DNA of 64,000 nt from Carposina sasakii. Its lineage: Eukaryota; Arthropoda; Insecta; Lepidoptera; Carposinidae. The notes beneath the pieces were generated by a model. It ran no database searches. It was not told the origin of the DNA and worked only from the letters and a program-made list of their open reading frames with translations. A program made the position numbers and the translations under genes. The stretch is taken from NCBI GenBank assembly GCA_014607495.2, contig CP053160.1:682001-746000 (forward strand), in the 5' to 3' direction. Positions 12,329-52,163 of this stretch are shown here, one piece after another (the stretch's first letter is position 1; every line of letters begins with the position of its first letter).

Positions 12329-12724
12329 ATGTTTTCTTCGATATTTGGAAAAAGAAAATCGTCACCAGTAGAAGGAGATACACCCCCGATTCCCGGACCA
12401 AAGTCAGACGACGGTTTTGTTGTCATTAATCCCGCTGGGCCTCCAGGAGGAATGTACCCGAATATAAGTGGAGTGGTGGCACCTTCGCCATATCCCCTAA
12501 GACCAGCTCCAGTAGCTCCATTGCCCAGAATGAACCAAGGTGACCATTTCCACTACCTACAAGGGGTACCATTTAACTTATCACGAGAGTTACAAATGGC
12601 ATCCGGTCAAGATAGTTTAGCTACAGAAGTGAGCAATGTGTTATCATTTCTAACAAACAAAATTAATTTAAGTAGCTATGAATATGATTTTTCTGTTGAA
12701 AAGAGTGTGTTAAGGGAATGTTAG
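12329..12724 (+). CDS. UMAD1: UMAD1-like protein with C-terminal UMA domain
   Basis: This 131-residue protein resembles UMAD1, the UBAP1-MVB12-associated domain protein. UMA domains in UBAP1 and MVB12 dock onto the ESCRT-I complex, which sorts ubiquitinated membrane proteins into multivesicular bodies. The N-terminus (MFSSIFGKRKSS) has the short MF-x-x-F-x-K/R form of UMAD1; the middle (about residues 13-70) is Pro/Gly-rich and probably disordered; the C-terminal 55 residues carry the UMA features VPFNL and YDFSVEKSVL. I chose the ATG at 12,329 because it matches this N-terminus; an upstream in-frame ATG at 12,275 would add 18 unrelated residues. A non-coding first exon near 9,808 is possible (acceptor TTTTGCGTAG ending at 12,288). 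MITE sequence comes within 80 bases upstream. Family assignment is from the domain pattern; no intron is seen in the coding part. Confidence 0.8.
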   Translation: MFSSIFGKRKSSPVEGDTPPIPGPKSDDGFVVINPAGPPGGMYPNISGVVAPSPYPLRPAPVAPLPRMNQGDHFHYLQGVPFNLSRELQMASGQDSLATEVSNVLSFLTNKINLSSYEYDFSVEKSVLREC

Positions 12725-12878
12725 CTTTGTGTTTAGGGAATATGAAATAATTTTGCTTTGTACATATAGAAAGTACAACCAGTATGTTTAACTGTGTGAG
12801 TCATGCTATCGACTCACCTCTGTGATCACTCATTAATTATGTTTGATATCATTTACTGTTTAAATATTTAGTTAGTTT

Positions 12879-12884
12879 AATAAA
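12879..12884 (+). promoter_or_regulatory. Candidate poly(A) signal for UMAD1
   Basis: AATAAA lies 155 bases after the UMAD1 stop codon in AT-rich sequence; another AATAAA-like site lies at about 12,922. Confidence 0.4.
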
Positions 12885-13142
12885 TTATATAGTTGATTAT
12901 TAAGTTAATTTAATTAAGTGTAAATAAATATGTGCATTCTATACATATTTAATTTTCATAATTACATCAGCTAGCAGTAATAGGTATATTATCACTTATA
13001 AATACAACATTAAAATTATATACATCTTAACAATTTTGTTACACAACAATGAAACACCAAGTCTTCAATAGTCATTCATCACCATTTTTGAAAATACACA
13101 GTTTAGTTTCTCGACAAACATACAACTTTGATTGTCCCATAT

Positions 13143-16100
13143 CTATAACAAAGTCACTAAGGAGAATATGATTCCAAATATAACCAAGAATGGCAGCCAA
13201 GTCTTAAAGAATCCAGACACACTGAAAATAAAGAAAGTTTACTCACAGATTTGATAATATGTACTTAAGAAATATTAGTCAACTAAAACCGTATTATAGT
13301 ATGCCCAAACAGCAGAAAATTTTATTGTTTTATTCACTGTAACAAACACATGCCACTGACTATGTATTAGTTTATTTCCTTTGTTTTCCAGAGGTGCTAC
13401 CAATGTGTACTTATTTGCATTTCTGGCACTAGGTGTAGAACTGATAACATGCTAAGAGAATCAGCCAGCAGTGAATGTGTTAATCAATCTTCAATATGGT
13501 GCATTATATTTCGCTTTTGGTTTTTATTTGGATTTTACAGTGGCTTGGTGTTTGCTGTAAAACTCTGAAGTTGTTTTTTTTTTAATAAAATACCAAAACA
13601 AAATCGCAGGTTCCCACCTAAGAAAGGTCTATCTTATTATTGATAAGGTGAATAGATGTTAAATTTTGCAAAAGGCATACAGAAATATGATTTCGACAAA
13701 AAATATTAATACTTGTTTTTATTGTCTGTACATTGGGGCCAATCATGAAATACAGGATGTTTTTTGGTCTTCAACGTTCCCAAAACTATGGAATCTCCTC
13801 ATCATCACGATCATTTTTCTCCATGGAAGCATACCTGGGAAGTGTCTGGTTCCCAAGATATTAGGATTCAAAGTTGAGTAAATAGACTGCATTTTTCTGC
13901 ATAAATGCACATAGTGCTTAGCAAAATTTTTTCATGAGAAATAATTAATATCTGTCTGAAAAAACTAGCATAAACACTGTAATTTCGCCCGGTTAAGTCA
14001 TTACAAAACATAACACCTGTTTGTTCACACACAAGGGGACGGGGAGAGGTCTTGCTGAGCAGTTTTTGAGACATAATTATACTTATATCAGAGTGTGGCA
14101 CAACATGACAACCAATATACTTTACCTCACATATCTGGAGTTAATTAGCATGTAAAATGCTAGGTTTACCATATTCCAATTCTTGGAACTGTCATAGTTC
14201 ATAATATTTAGGGCCTTTGCTACATGCGAGTGGCAATTATCATAAAATAAAATGTGCTGAAACAAGTTATGGCTTCACAATAAGAAAGAACAATCATAGC
14301 TTACTTTACAACTAAAGAGAACAATTGCACCTAATGCTGTTTTGTTGCCCAGCAGTCGGCAATCAACACTTGAATGATTGATGAATTGGACAGTGCAAGA
14401 CAATTTACTTCACATATGGGTCATTTTCAAAATAATTGCTCATTTCAGAAAAAAATCTTGTCCATCATCTTTCCTTAATTTCTACAAAAAAACTGTAATG
14501 GCAATATTAATAAAATACTGAACATTACAAAGAAGCCTTTCTTTATATTGTATTATAATGTCATTGTTGGTAGTTGATACTTCATTTTTTATATATTGCG
14601 AAATTTTTAAAGCATGTTTCTGGTCTTCCTACAAAAAACGTGTGTCCAACTTCCAGCACTGATATTTTAAACTTGAAAAAACATTAAAAGTATTTTATTT
14701 ATTATCAAACAAAATTGGCTATCCTCTCTAATAACACTGTAAAATGTGTGTAGAATCCTTGAAAATTCATTTGACACATTAATTTTAGTTATAAATAAAA
14801 AATAAAACTGGTCTCAAAATTACTTCATCGATGTTATTTCATTTATGTAACGCATTATTTAGTCGCGAAAAAGGTATTTTGTTAAACTTTAATACTGGCA
14901 ACATTTGCTGTCACTGTCCGAACCTCAGGCGACCAATCACAGGGCAGCAGCCATTTTGTTCTCGGCAAAAAAGTTGGGTGTATGGTGTGCGTCGATAAAA
15001 AACATTTATCTGGTTTCTTTTTGGTAAATTGGAAAAAATACGCAAGGTAAGTAAATTTAAACTATTTTTAATTGTCAGGAAACTATTATGATAGTGCTAT
15101 TCTGTCGCTAATTAGCTGCAACGATCGAGTGAATTATGTTCTGTGATTTGAGGTTAGTTTGTAGAAAAACATGCTTACTTGTTCCTTTATGTCACACTTA
15201 TGTAACATTTTTTTATGTTACGTTACATAAAATTGGATTAAGACGTGTCCACAGCATGATTTTAAAATATTATATAAATTATAATTAAACCAATAGTAAA
15301 ATAAACATGTTTTTCTATGGTCGTATTCAGTGTTTTGAGTGATGCTTGGATAACTTAAAATCCTCAAATTGGCCCTATAATAGCTGACTGTAATTTACTA
15401 ATCATTTTATACCTTCGTTTTGGTTTATACTGTACAAGTTGCGCGATCGAGTGTATATTGCGATCTGCAGCTTTGAGTTATTAGTGTAATATATTTATTT
15501 AATATAACCCAAGTATTTTCGTCTAGCATTAACAGGCTCTGACTTATTCTAGCATGACAAGTTTGATACTATTCTCAATGTTCAAAATACTTGTATACAA
15601 TGTGATTTGTTAATGTGATGCAAAATTTAATTTTCACGTTAAATTTTACGACGACGTATGCTTCAAAATAGACTGCTTTTATCGTTAAATATGATTTTTT
15701 TAATTATTATTTTCTGAGTTATTACATTGTATTTTTTATTCTTTACAGAAAATATGCCTTTGTCTGCGGCAGAGAGGCAAAAACGGTACCGAGACCGACT
15801 AAAATTGAATAATCCTCAAAAATGGAAAGCACTACAGGAAAAAAATTTAGAAAGAGCTAAAAAATTCTATAAAAAAATTGGGGAGCTATCGGATCGAGAG
15901 AAAGAAAGCAGGCGAAAATATTGGAGGACTTTAAAACAAAAATCAGACTATAAACAAGAAGTTATAGAAAAGGGTAAAACTCGAAAAGAATACCAAAGAA
16001 TATATCAGAAAAGATATAGAACATTAACCAAAGAAAATAAAAATATGAAGAAAAAAATTGAATTATTAATCAAAGAGAATAAAGCTTTAAAGAAAAAAAT

Positions 16101-19100
16101 ATATAGATACAAAATTTTGCAAAACACAAAAGAAGACGAAGAAAAAGAAAATATGTTTAGCAGAGAGTCATTTTATACTGTGTCAAGCCCAATATCAAAA
16201 ACCAACTCATTTGTTGCTAATTTAAACACTACTGAAGAAGAAAAAGAAATTATTAAAAAGGAGTTATTTGAAAAGAATGTGTTAATAGAATCCTTAAAAA
16301 TACAATATAATGCAGCAGGAAGTAATGAAAAGAGAAATGTATTAAAAGAAATTGTAAGTAACGACATCGTAAAAGGGTATAAAATGAAAAGTAAATTACA
16401 GTCTGCTATTGGGATTAAATACCCAATCAGACGTAATGCAAAAAAAGTTAATATTAAACGAAATAACCTAGCAAATAAAATTTATACTTTTTTTAACCAA
16501 GATGATGTCAGTCGAGCTACTGCAGCTAAGAAAGAAACTAAAACAAAAAATAAAGTTAAAATGCAAAGACGATATTTGCTAGATTCGATGGTAAATTTAC
16601 GGTTAAAATTTGTAAAGGAGACTGGAATTCCAATTTCATACGCCACATTCAGACGTTTCAAGCCATTTTACGTATTGATCCCAAATTTATCAAATCGAAA
16701 TACTTGTCTTTGCAAAAGACACAGTAATATAGATTTCAAGTTTACATCCCTAAAAACACTAAAAAATTTTAAGGACGGTGATACTTTGGACACCGTTATA
16801 AAGTCTACAGTGTGTGATTTATACTCCCAAAAGTGCATGTATTCAACATGTGATATTTGCAAAAACAAATCAATCAGATATGACTTACTGAATATAAAAT
16901 TGAATGAAAAAGTGTCATGGCTAGAGTGGACGGTCAAAACCATAGAATATGAAAAGAACAATGAAAAAAAATCAACCAAAAAAACAATTAAACAAATAAT
17001 ATCAGGTATGTTAGAATCTCTATTATCAAATTTTGACACGGAATTAAGAGGCTTTAAAATTCATATTTACAACATTTCACATCAATACAAAATTTATAAA
17101 TCATTGAAGGAGAATTTACAAAGAAATGAAATTATGCTACATTGTGACTTCTCAGAAAATTATAATTGCAAATTTCATAATGAAATACAAGCAGTACATT
17201 TTGGAGCATCACATTCACAAATCACCTTGCACACAAGCATTATATATAATGATGAAACTGATCCCGAATCATTTTGTACATTTTCCAACTGCAACAAACA
17301 CACACCGGAATCGATCTGGGCTCACTTGGAGCCCCTGATGCGTGACATTAAACATAGATTTCCTTTGAAAGACACTATACATTTCTTCTCAGATGGTCCG
17401 TCAAGTCAATACAGGCAAAAGAAGAACTTTGCCCTTCTTACCAAAATGATAGAATCTTATGGTTTTATTTTTGCAACCTGGAATTTTTTTGAAGCGGCCC
17501 ATGGGAAGGGTGCAGCGGATGGGGTTGGGGGAGTAGTAAAAAGATTGTTAGATAAACAAATATCATACGGACATGATATACCTGATGCTGAAACTGCGAT
17601 TCAATTACTTGAACACAATACTGCTACCACTGTAAAATTATTTCTTATTGATCAGGAGGACATATTGAGAATAGAAAATCAAATTGAGGGTTGTAAATTT
17701 GTGGCCGTTCCAAATACGCAAAAAATACACCAAGTAATACCAAACGAAGATAATATAATTCAATATCGAATTTTAAGCTGCTTTTGTTTAAAGCCCAATA
17801 TTTGCCAATGTTATGCCATAAAAAGTCACAAATTAATTACTGATCATGTTAAACGTTCAAGAGCAAAACGACTTGTTATAGAATCTACATCTGAAAGTGA
17901 ATCTGAGCAAGAAGACCTAGAGATGTTAGTAACCAATAAAGTTTTACCTAATTCTGATGATGTCGAACCTATAGGAGAAACTAATCATTATCATGTCAGT
18001 AATGCATCTACTTCAAATGTTACTATTTTATCTGATATTAAAGTAAATTTTAAACCTAAGGATCTAGCAAAGATGGTTAAAAAGCCATCAAAATATTATA
18101 ATGTTTCTACGGTTGATTTGAAGAGAAATTTCTGGGATCTTTTTAGTAGCGATAGTGAATAATATGTATAGTTATATAAGGTCTACCTATTCATACACGA
18201 AATATTTTAAGGGTATCATCTAACGGTTTTTAACTGTTAGACGGTTATAACGAAGCCATTTCAAAAGTTTTTTTTCTAATTTTATTAAATATATTTACAT
18301 TAAATAATTTAAAATTACTTGAGCTACAAAATAAATACTGGTTTCTTATTTTTTGACCTTTAACATTCAGAACGTTTATTTATTTACTTTCATTTAAGGG
18401 GTTTTCATTAAAGGTTTTATGCAAAATATATAAAAAAAATTGAATTATAATAATTTCGTAAAAAGAAAAACACTTAAAATATTTTTTTTTGTTGTTTTGT
18501 ATCTTTAGATACGACTTAAGAAGCTACTGTTAAAATATTTCATGTATGAATAGGCAGACATTATATATAAATATTAGGAAGTTAATCGTGCAGTATTATC
18601 ATGACGATAGAGAGAATGTTCAAAGTTCGCATTTTAATATTATATTTTTATTTTCGATTTATGATTAACTGAGTAACCATCTTCAAATTAAACATAACCC
18701 TGACGGTTTTATTATTGTCATTATTTTGTATGTTTCATGTTTATGTTCACTATGTCCAGTACAGCCGCGGGGTCTACGCTAAGCTAGCTATTCATGTGAG
18801 TGACTTAAAGAAATGTAGGAGCGCGACGGAGTTACGCCGATATAAACCTAACCTGTGTCTATGTGCACACTCACACAAATGCAAAGCTCGGCTTAAACCT
18901 CACGAACTGTACATAATAATGTACGTGTACGTGTTTGATTAATTATTACAATATTAAATACTAAAAAACTGTTTTATTTACCACTGTGAATGCAGCCCTT
19001 GTTTTCTTTTATGTTACTTTTATGTTATTGTGACATAAAAGTAACATTTCTGAAATGAGCAATTATTTTGAAAATGACCCATATACATTAATTAATGGGT

Positions 19101-20267
19101 CATTGTCAAATTTTGAGCAGGTAACAATTTAAAAGGTCCTGAAATTGAAGTTTTTATAATATGTTGGAATCTGTAGTAACAACTTAAATGATATACACAG
19201 TATAAGCTTGACATATTACTCTTGGTTTTTGTTTAATTTCCACAATTTATAGCTAGGGGTATGCAAAATGTACAACTCTGTTACCGTCTCAGGTGTCTAT
19301 ACTGAAATACCAATTATGACCATTCTGTTACTGATAAAATTTTTCTGAGTATTTTTACATGATTAAACTATTTTCAGTACTTAGATCATTCCAATAATCA
19401 GTTTTATATTGACACAGTTAAATAATCAATTATCACAATTTTGTTATAACATCCAAATATTTTCTTCTGGGGACAAGTTTACCTGCTCAAAATTTGACAA
19501 TGACCCTAATATGATCCATTTGCACACTTCCCTCTCTACTTTGAAATACTACTAGTTATTGAGCCAATTAGCTAAGAATAGGTCCTAGGAAATTAGATGA
19601 TGGTAAAGGAGAACATACCATTCTTTTTTTATATATCTCTGAAGCTTCAGCAACTGCGGCATCCCATCCAGCTTGTCCATTCACAGCTTTGTGAGGAGAT
19701 AATTGCCAGTATTTAGTTGGATTCCCAAAAGCCATGAGGTCTTCTGACACATAGTAGGGACCTGCAAAGTCTCTAATAACTCCACTTGATGTGCATATAC
19801 CCATGTGACCAAGAAAAGGGAATAACCATCTGAAAAGGGAATCAATATAATGATAACAAGCAAACTGCTTTATCTTCTCAATCAACTTATTGCAGTCTAC
19901 TGCTGCTGGACATAGGTCTCTTCCAGAGCACACCACAAGGCTCAATATACTACTAATAATACCCACTAAGAAAAGTAAATTTTAAAGTATATATTACAAA
20001 TACCTATACCTATTATTTTAGCTACAAGCCTAACATAGCTTTCTACTACTGGGTTAATATTATAATAAAGTGCTAACTGCTAGGCTACCATTTGGCCCAG
20101 AGAATTAATAGCTCAGCAATCAACGGCTAAGTAACTTACGTTAACAAAGGGATAGGTGTCCAAACAATACAGAATGGATATCGGTTCCTGTCTGAGTCTA
20201 TCGCATCCATGAGAACAGCCTGTTCGCGGTCTGAATCCTCTGTTGGACTAAGATCACGATCACCCAT
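13143..20267 (-). CDS. TMEM222: TMEM222 homologue (DUF778 membrane protein), four exons
   Basis: Minus-strand coding exons are 20,267-20,140, 19,829-19,619, 14,256-14,126 and 13,221-13,143. They total 549 bases, 182 residues plus stop, and the frame is continuous through GT-AG introns. TMEM222 is a small conserved multi-pass protein of the RTE1/DUF778 family whose biochemical role is not settled. Diagnostic stretches are RYPFCIVWTPIPLLTW, then HMGICTSSGVIRDFAGPYYV, FGNPTKYW, WDAAVAEASE, DNCHSHVAKALN and a hydrophobic C-terminal segment TWLPFLVIFGIIFSL. The family usually has CC before DNCHSHVA; here it reads LFY. It is slightly shorter than the human protein of about 208 residues, mainly at the N-terminus. 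Intron 2 (about 5.4 kb) holds a whole DNA transposon and a MITE; intron 1 holds an RTE tail (19,875-19,945). It is divergent from SMC1, about 2.3 kb away, and convergent with UMAD1. Confidence 0.9.
13751..13998. repeat. Truncated copy of the ACAGGATGTTTTTT MITE family (family X)
   Basis: Begins TACAGGATGTTTTTTGGTC and contains AAGCATACCTGGGAAGTGTC and CATAAATGCACA. Fuller copies lie at 34,450-34,835 and 50,310-50,692, and a shorter one at 54,950-55,216. This copy lacks the far end. It is in TMEM222 intron 3. Confidence 0.7.
14935..15748 (+). other. Probable non-coding 5' exon and intron of the transposon gene
   Basis: A donor CGCAAG|GTAAGT at 15,046/15,047 and an acceptor TTCTTTACAG ending at 15,748 frame a 702-base intron. 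The acceptor sits five bases before the ATG at 15,754, so the first exon would be non-coding, starting somewhere near 14,935-15,000. Inferred from splice consensus only. Confidence 0.5.
15754..18162 (+). CDS. DDE-like transposase candidate of the 4.66-kb transposon
   Basis: The 802-residue protein begins MPLSAAERQKRYRDRLK, a basic, Lys/Glu-rich N-terminus with coiled-coil character to about residue 130. Near residues 310-380 a Cys/His cluster (CLCKRH..., then C-x5-C...CxxC) looks zinc-binding. The centre has three well separated acidic motifs: CDFSENY (Asp 465), FSDGPSSQY (Asp 547) and NFFEAAHGKGAADGVGG (Glu 580). This order is what a DDE/RNase H-fold transposase core shows. A second Cys cluster (CFCLKPNICQCY) follows near residue 670, then an acidic tail. 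I start at 15,754 rather than the upstream in-frame ATG (15,727) because a splice acceptor lies between them. Similar uncharacterised proteins are common in insects as I recall. The position inside perfect TIRs supports transposase over a host gene. Catalytic role is inferred, not shown. Confidence 0.75.
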   Translation: MPLSAAERQKRYRDRLKLNNPQKWKALQEKNLERAKKFYKKIGELSDREKESRRKYWRTLKQKSDYKQEVIEKGKTRKEYQRIYQKRYRTLTKENKNMKKKIELLIKENKALKKKIYRYKILQNTKEDEEKENMFSRESFYTVSSPISKTNSFVANLNTTEEEKEIIKKELFEKNVLIESLKIQYNAAGSNEKRNVLKEIVSNDIVKGYKMKSKLQSAIGIKYPIRRNAKKVNIKRNNLANKIYTFFNQDDVSRATAAKKETKTKNKVKMQRRYLLDSMVNLRLKFVKETGIPISYATFRRFKPFYVLIPNLSNRNTCLCKRHSNIDFKFTSLKTLKNFKDGDTLDTVIKSTVCDLYSQKCMYSTCDICKNKSIRYDLLNIKLNEKVSWLEWTVKTIEYEKNNEKKSTKKTIKQIISGMLESLLSNFDTELRGFKIHIYNISHQYKIYKSLKENLQRNEIMLHCDFSENYNCKFHNEIQAVHFGASHSQITLHTSIIYNDETDPESFCTFSNCNKHTPESIWAHLEPLMRDIKHRFPLKDTIHFFSDGPSSQYRQKKNFALLTKMIESYGFIFATWNFFEAAHGKGAADGVGGVVKRLLDKQISYGHDIPDAETAIQLLEHNTATTVKLFLIDQEDILRIENQIEGCKFVAVPNTQKIHQVIPNEDNIIQYRILSCFCLKPNICQCYAIKSHKLITDHVKRSRAKRLVIESTSESESEQEDLEMLVTNKVLPNSDDVEPIGETNHYHVSNASTSNVTILSDIKVNFKPKDLAKMVKKPSKYYNVSTVDLKRNFWDLFSSDSE
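19097..19506. mobile_element. 410-bp MITE sharing a terminus with the 4.66-kb transposon
   Basis: The ends are 28-bp perfect inverted repeats: GGGTCATTGTCAAATTTTGA at the left and its complement at the right. The 4-bp repeat TAAT flanks it (19,093-19,096; 19,507-19,510). The first eight bases, GGGTCATT, are the same as those of the transposon next door and the duplication length is also 4 bp. It has no coding capacity and is probably mobilised by the same or a sister transposase. Confidence 0.82.
19875..19945 (-). repeat. RTE LINE 3' tail fragment
   Basis: The plus strand reads TTATTGCAGTCTACTGCTG, ACATAGGTCTCTTCCAGAGC: the complement of the end common to RTE copies in this window (CCAGCAGTGGACTGCAATA). 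It lies in TMEM222 intron 1. Confidence 0.6.
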
Positions 20268-20424
20268 AATCCCTGGTTTGTACATATCTATGTATAGTCA
20301 GGGTAGCATTCTACAGTAGGTACCTATATTATGTATGATACACAGCTTATCACAACTGTTTGTTTATAAACCTGCCTAAGATAAAAAGGGAAATTCACGG
20401 AATCGAAAATGTCACCAATTACTT

Positions 20425-20995
20425 TCTTTTTTTTTTGTTTAGTTTATCCCGAAGGAAAGGCAAGGGGAACTAAGCCCATACAGCCATTGTCTTTAGTAAA
20501 TGATTTCTTTTTTGATTTTGTACTCAAGCTTTGGAGTGCAGTTTAGTACTATAATTTATTAAAATGATGTTGCGTAAAACGTTAACTGTACTCTGTATTT
20601 TGTACGTGTAAATAAATAAATAAATCAATCAAAATTTATTTGTAAATGGCTTGCATGTGTCCGTAAAGTGATGTTTTCTGATAGATAAGTCAAGTCATTA
20701 TGTGATTCTAGTGGGTGTGCAAGATTTTACAATATAAAATATTAAATTATGCAGGTTATCTTGAGCAAAACTTGAATCGGAAGACGATTTCTTCATGTCC
20801 TAATGTAGGTAAGTTGTTTTTGGCATTCTTTTTAATTTTGACTTGACTTTGAATATTTTCCCATGATTTTCCCGACACTTTCTTCCGTTAGGAAGCCTGC
20901 GTTGCTCCAAGTCTTTGCTCTAAGTTCTGATGAAACAAAGAGGATGGCTGTGTGGGCATAGTTCCTCTTGCTTTTCCTTCAGGATAAACTAAACA
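20425..20995. repeat. Two degraded copies of the 10-12 kb MITE family
   Basis: An inverted end fragment (GTTTAGTTTATCCCGAAGG) lies at 20,438-20,510. A diverged copy runs from about 20,630 (TTTATTTGTAAATGGCTTGC) to 20,995 (GGATAAACTAAAC). They lie upstream of both TMEM222 and SMC1. Confidence 0.65.
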
Positions 20996-21029
20996 AAAAA
21001 TGAACCAGGTGCGAGTCGGCCTCGCGATC

Positions 21030-21530
21030 AGCCGGTTCCGTACTAATGATACCTTTTTTTAAAGATATTTATTGAAATATTTATATTATTTTAATTTTAT
21101 TGTTTACTAGGGATCCGCCCCCGCTTTGCACGGAAGTATTGCCCTTTCACGTGGACAAAGTAGTGGGCGGCCGCTATAGAAAAGTGTTGATTTTAGAATT
21201 CAAGGATTATTCTAGAAAAGCGAAATCGGTTCAGCTGTTCTCAAGATTTGTGTTTAGCAACACATTCAGCGATTCATTTTTATATTATAGATTATTAAAG
21301 TATATATGGGAGCCCCCATATTTATTTTATTTTGTTTTCAATATTTTTGTTGTTTTGGCGGCAATAGAATACATAATTTGTCAAAATTTCAATTGTCTAG
21401 TTATCGCGGTTCTTGAGATACAGCCTGGTGACAGACAGACGGACGGACGGACGGACAAAGAAACAGCGAAGTCTTAGTAATAGGGTCCCGTTTTTACTCT
21501 TTTGATACGGGACCCTAAAAAGTGACCTGA
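21030..21530 (+). repeat. Dispersed repeat ending in GGGACCCTAAAAA
   Basis: The segment ends with ATAGGGTCCCGTTTTTACTC and GATACGGGACCCTAAAAAG, a pair of related phrases common at the ends of moth dispersed repeats. It contains a short open frame without a recognised domain and a (GGAC)n microsatellite at about 21,444. The class is uncertain. Confidence 0.45.
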
Positions 21531-21589
21531 CTGCCTGACAGAACAATTATTTCTTTTTGTGTTCTCTACTTAGTATGTGGTTTGGATTC

Positions 21590-22398
21590 GGCGGGAAAAG
21601 CTGGAAGGGTGCAGGTGCAATTTTCTTGTGAAAATCAAAAATTACTTCTAATTGGTTTGCATGTGTCCGTAAAGTGATGTTTTCTGGTAGATAAGTTATA
21701 TTTTGATTTCTTGTGATGTGAATCTAGTGCGTGTGCATGGTTTTATACGCAGGTAAGCTGAGTAAAGCTTTAGCCGGAATACGATCTTTTCATGGGCCCA
21801 TTTAAGTTGTTTCTGCAATAATTTTTCATTTTGACTAACTTTACACTTGTTCTTGAGGATTTTCCCGACGTTTCCATTCATCATCATCATTATCATTAAT
21901 CATAAATTCAGAAATCATTTACTAAAGACAATGGCTGTATGGGCTTAGTTCCCCTTGCCTTTCCTTCGGTTGTTGTTGTTGTTTAGTTTATCCCGAAGGA
22001 AAGGCAAGGGGAACTAAGCCCATACAGCCATTGTCTTTAGTAAATAATTTCTGAATTTATGATGGATGATAATGATGATGATGAATGGAAACGTCGGGAA
22101 AATCCTCAAGAACAAGTGTGAAATTAGTCAAAATGAAAAATTATTGCAGAAACAACTTACATGCGCCCATGAAGAGATCGTAATCCGGCTAAAGTTTTAC
22201 TCGGCTTACCTGCGTATAAAACCATGCACACGCACTAGATTCACATCACAAGTAATCAAAATATAACTTATCTACCAGAAAACATCACTTTACGGACACA
22301 TGCAAGCCATTTACAAATAATTTTTGATTTTAACAAGAAAATTACACCTGCACCCTTCCAGCTTTTCCCGCCGAATCCCTTTCCTTCGGGATAAACTA
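21590..22398. repeat. About 800-bp palindrome of two head-to-head MITE copies
   Basis: Copy one (21,590-21,970) and copy two (21,984-22,398) are the same family in opposite orientation, joined by a TTGTTGTTGTTG spacer. Copy two is the best full-length member: it opens TAGTTTATCCCGAAGGAAAG and closes with CTTTCCTTCGGGATAAACTA. The palindrome ends 162 bases before the SMC1 start codon, so it may lie in or against the SMC1 promoter. Confidence 0.85.
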
Positions 22399-22559
22399 TA
22401 TATAAAAAAAAAAAAAATGGTTTTGGCTAATTGTTTGTGAGAGAAGCTGTTGCGCTACTTTTCGTAATTTACATTATTTTCTTTTCAGTATCAGTGATAT
22501 GTAAACGAAACTTATTTTACTTGAGTGCGTTTTGAAGGCGTCATTTAGATATAGTCAAA

Positions 22560-52163
<29,604 letters not shown>

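Larger units (their letters stand above)
14418..19080 (+). mobile_element. Apparently intact 4,663-bp DNA transposon, perfect 33-bp TIRs
   Basis: The left end (14,418-14,450) starts GGGTCATTTTCAAAATAATT, and the right end (19,048-19,080) is its exact reverse complement over 33 bases. The flanks are ATAT on both sides (14,414-14,417; 19,081-19,084), read as a 4-bp target duplication, although TA-richness leaves some ambiguity. Inside is one long protein gene with a 5' intron. Perfect TIRs and an uninterrupted 802-codon frame suggest recent activity. A 4-bp duplication and DDE-like protein would fit the Sola-like group, but this is a guess needing a search. Confidence 0.88.

Noticed and set aside
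21696..22266. Pair of identical 66-codon peptides in opposite orientation
   Set aside because: They are internal frames of the inverted MITE pair and start in a GATGATGATG tract; there is no evidence of translation.
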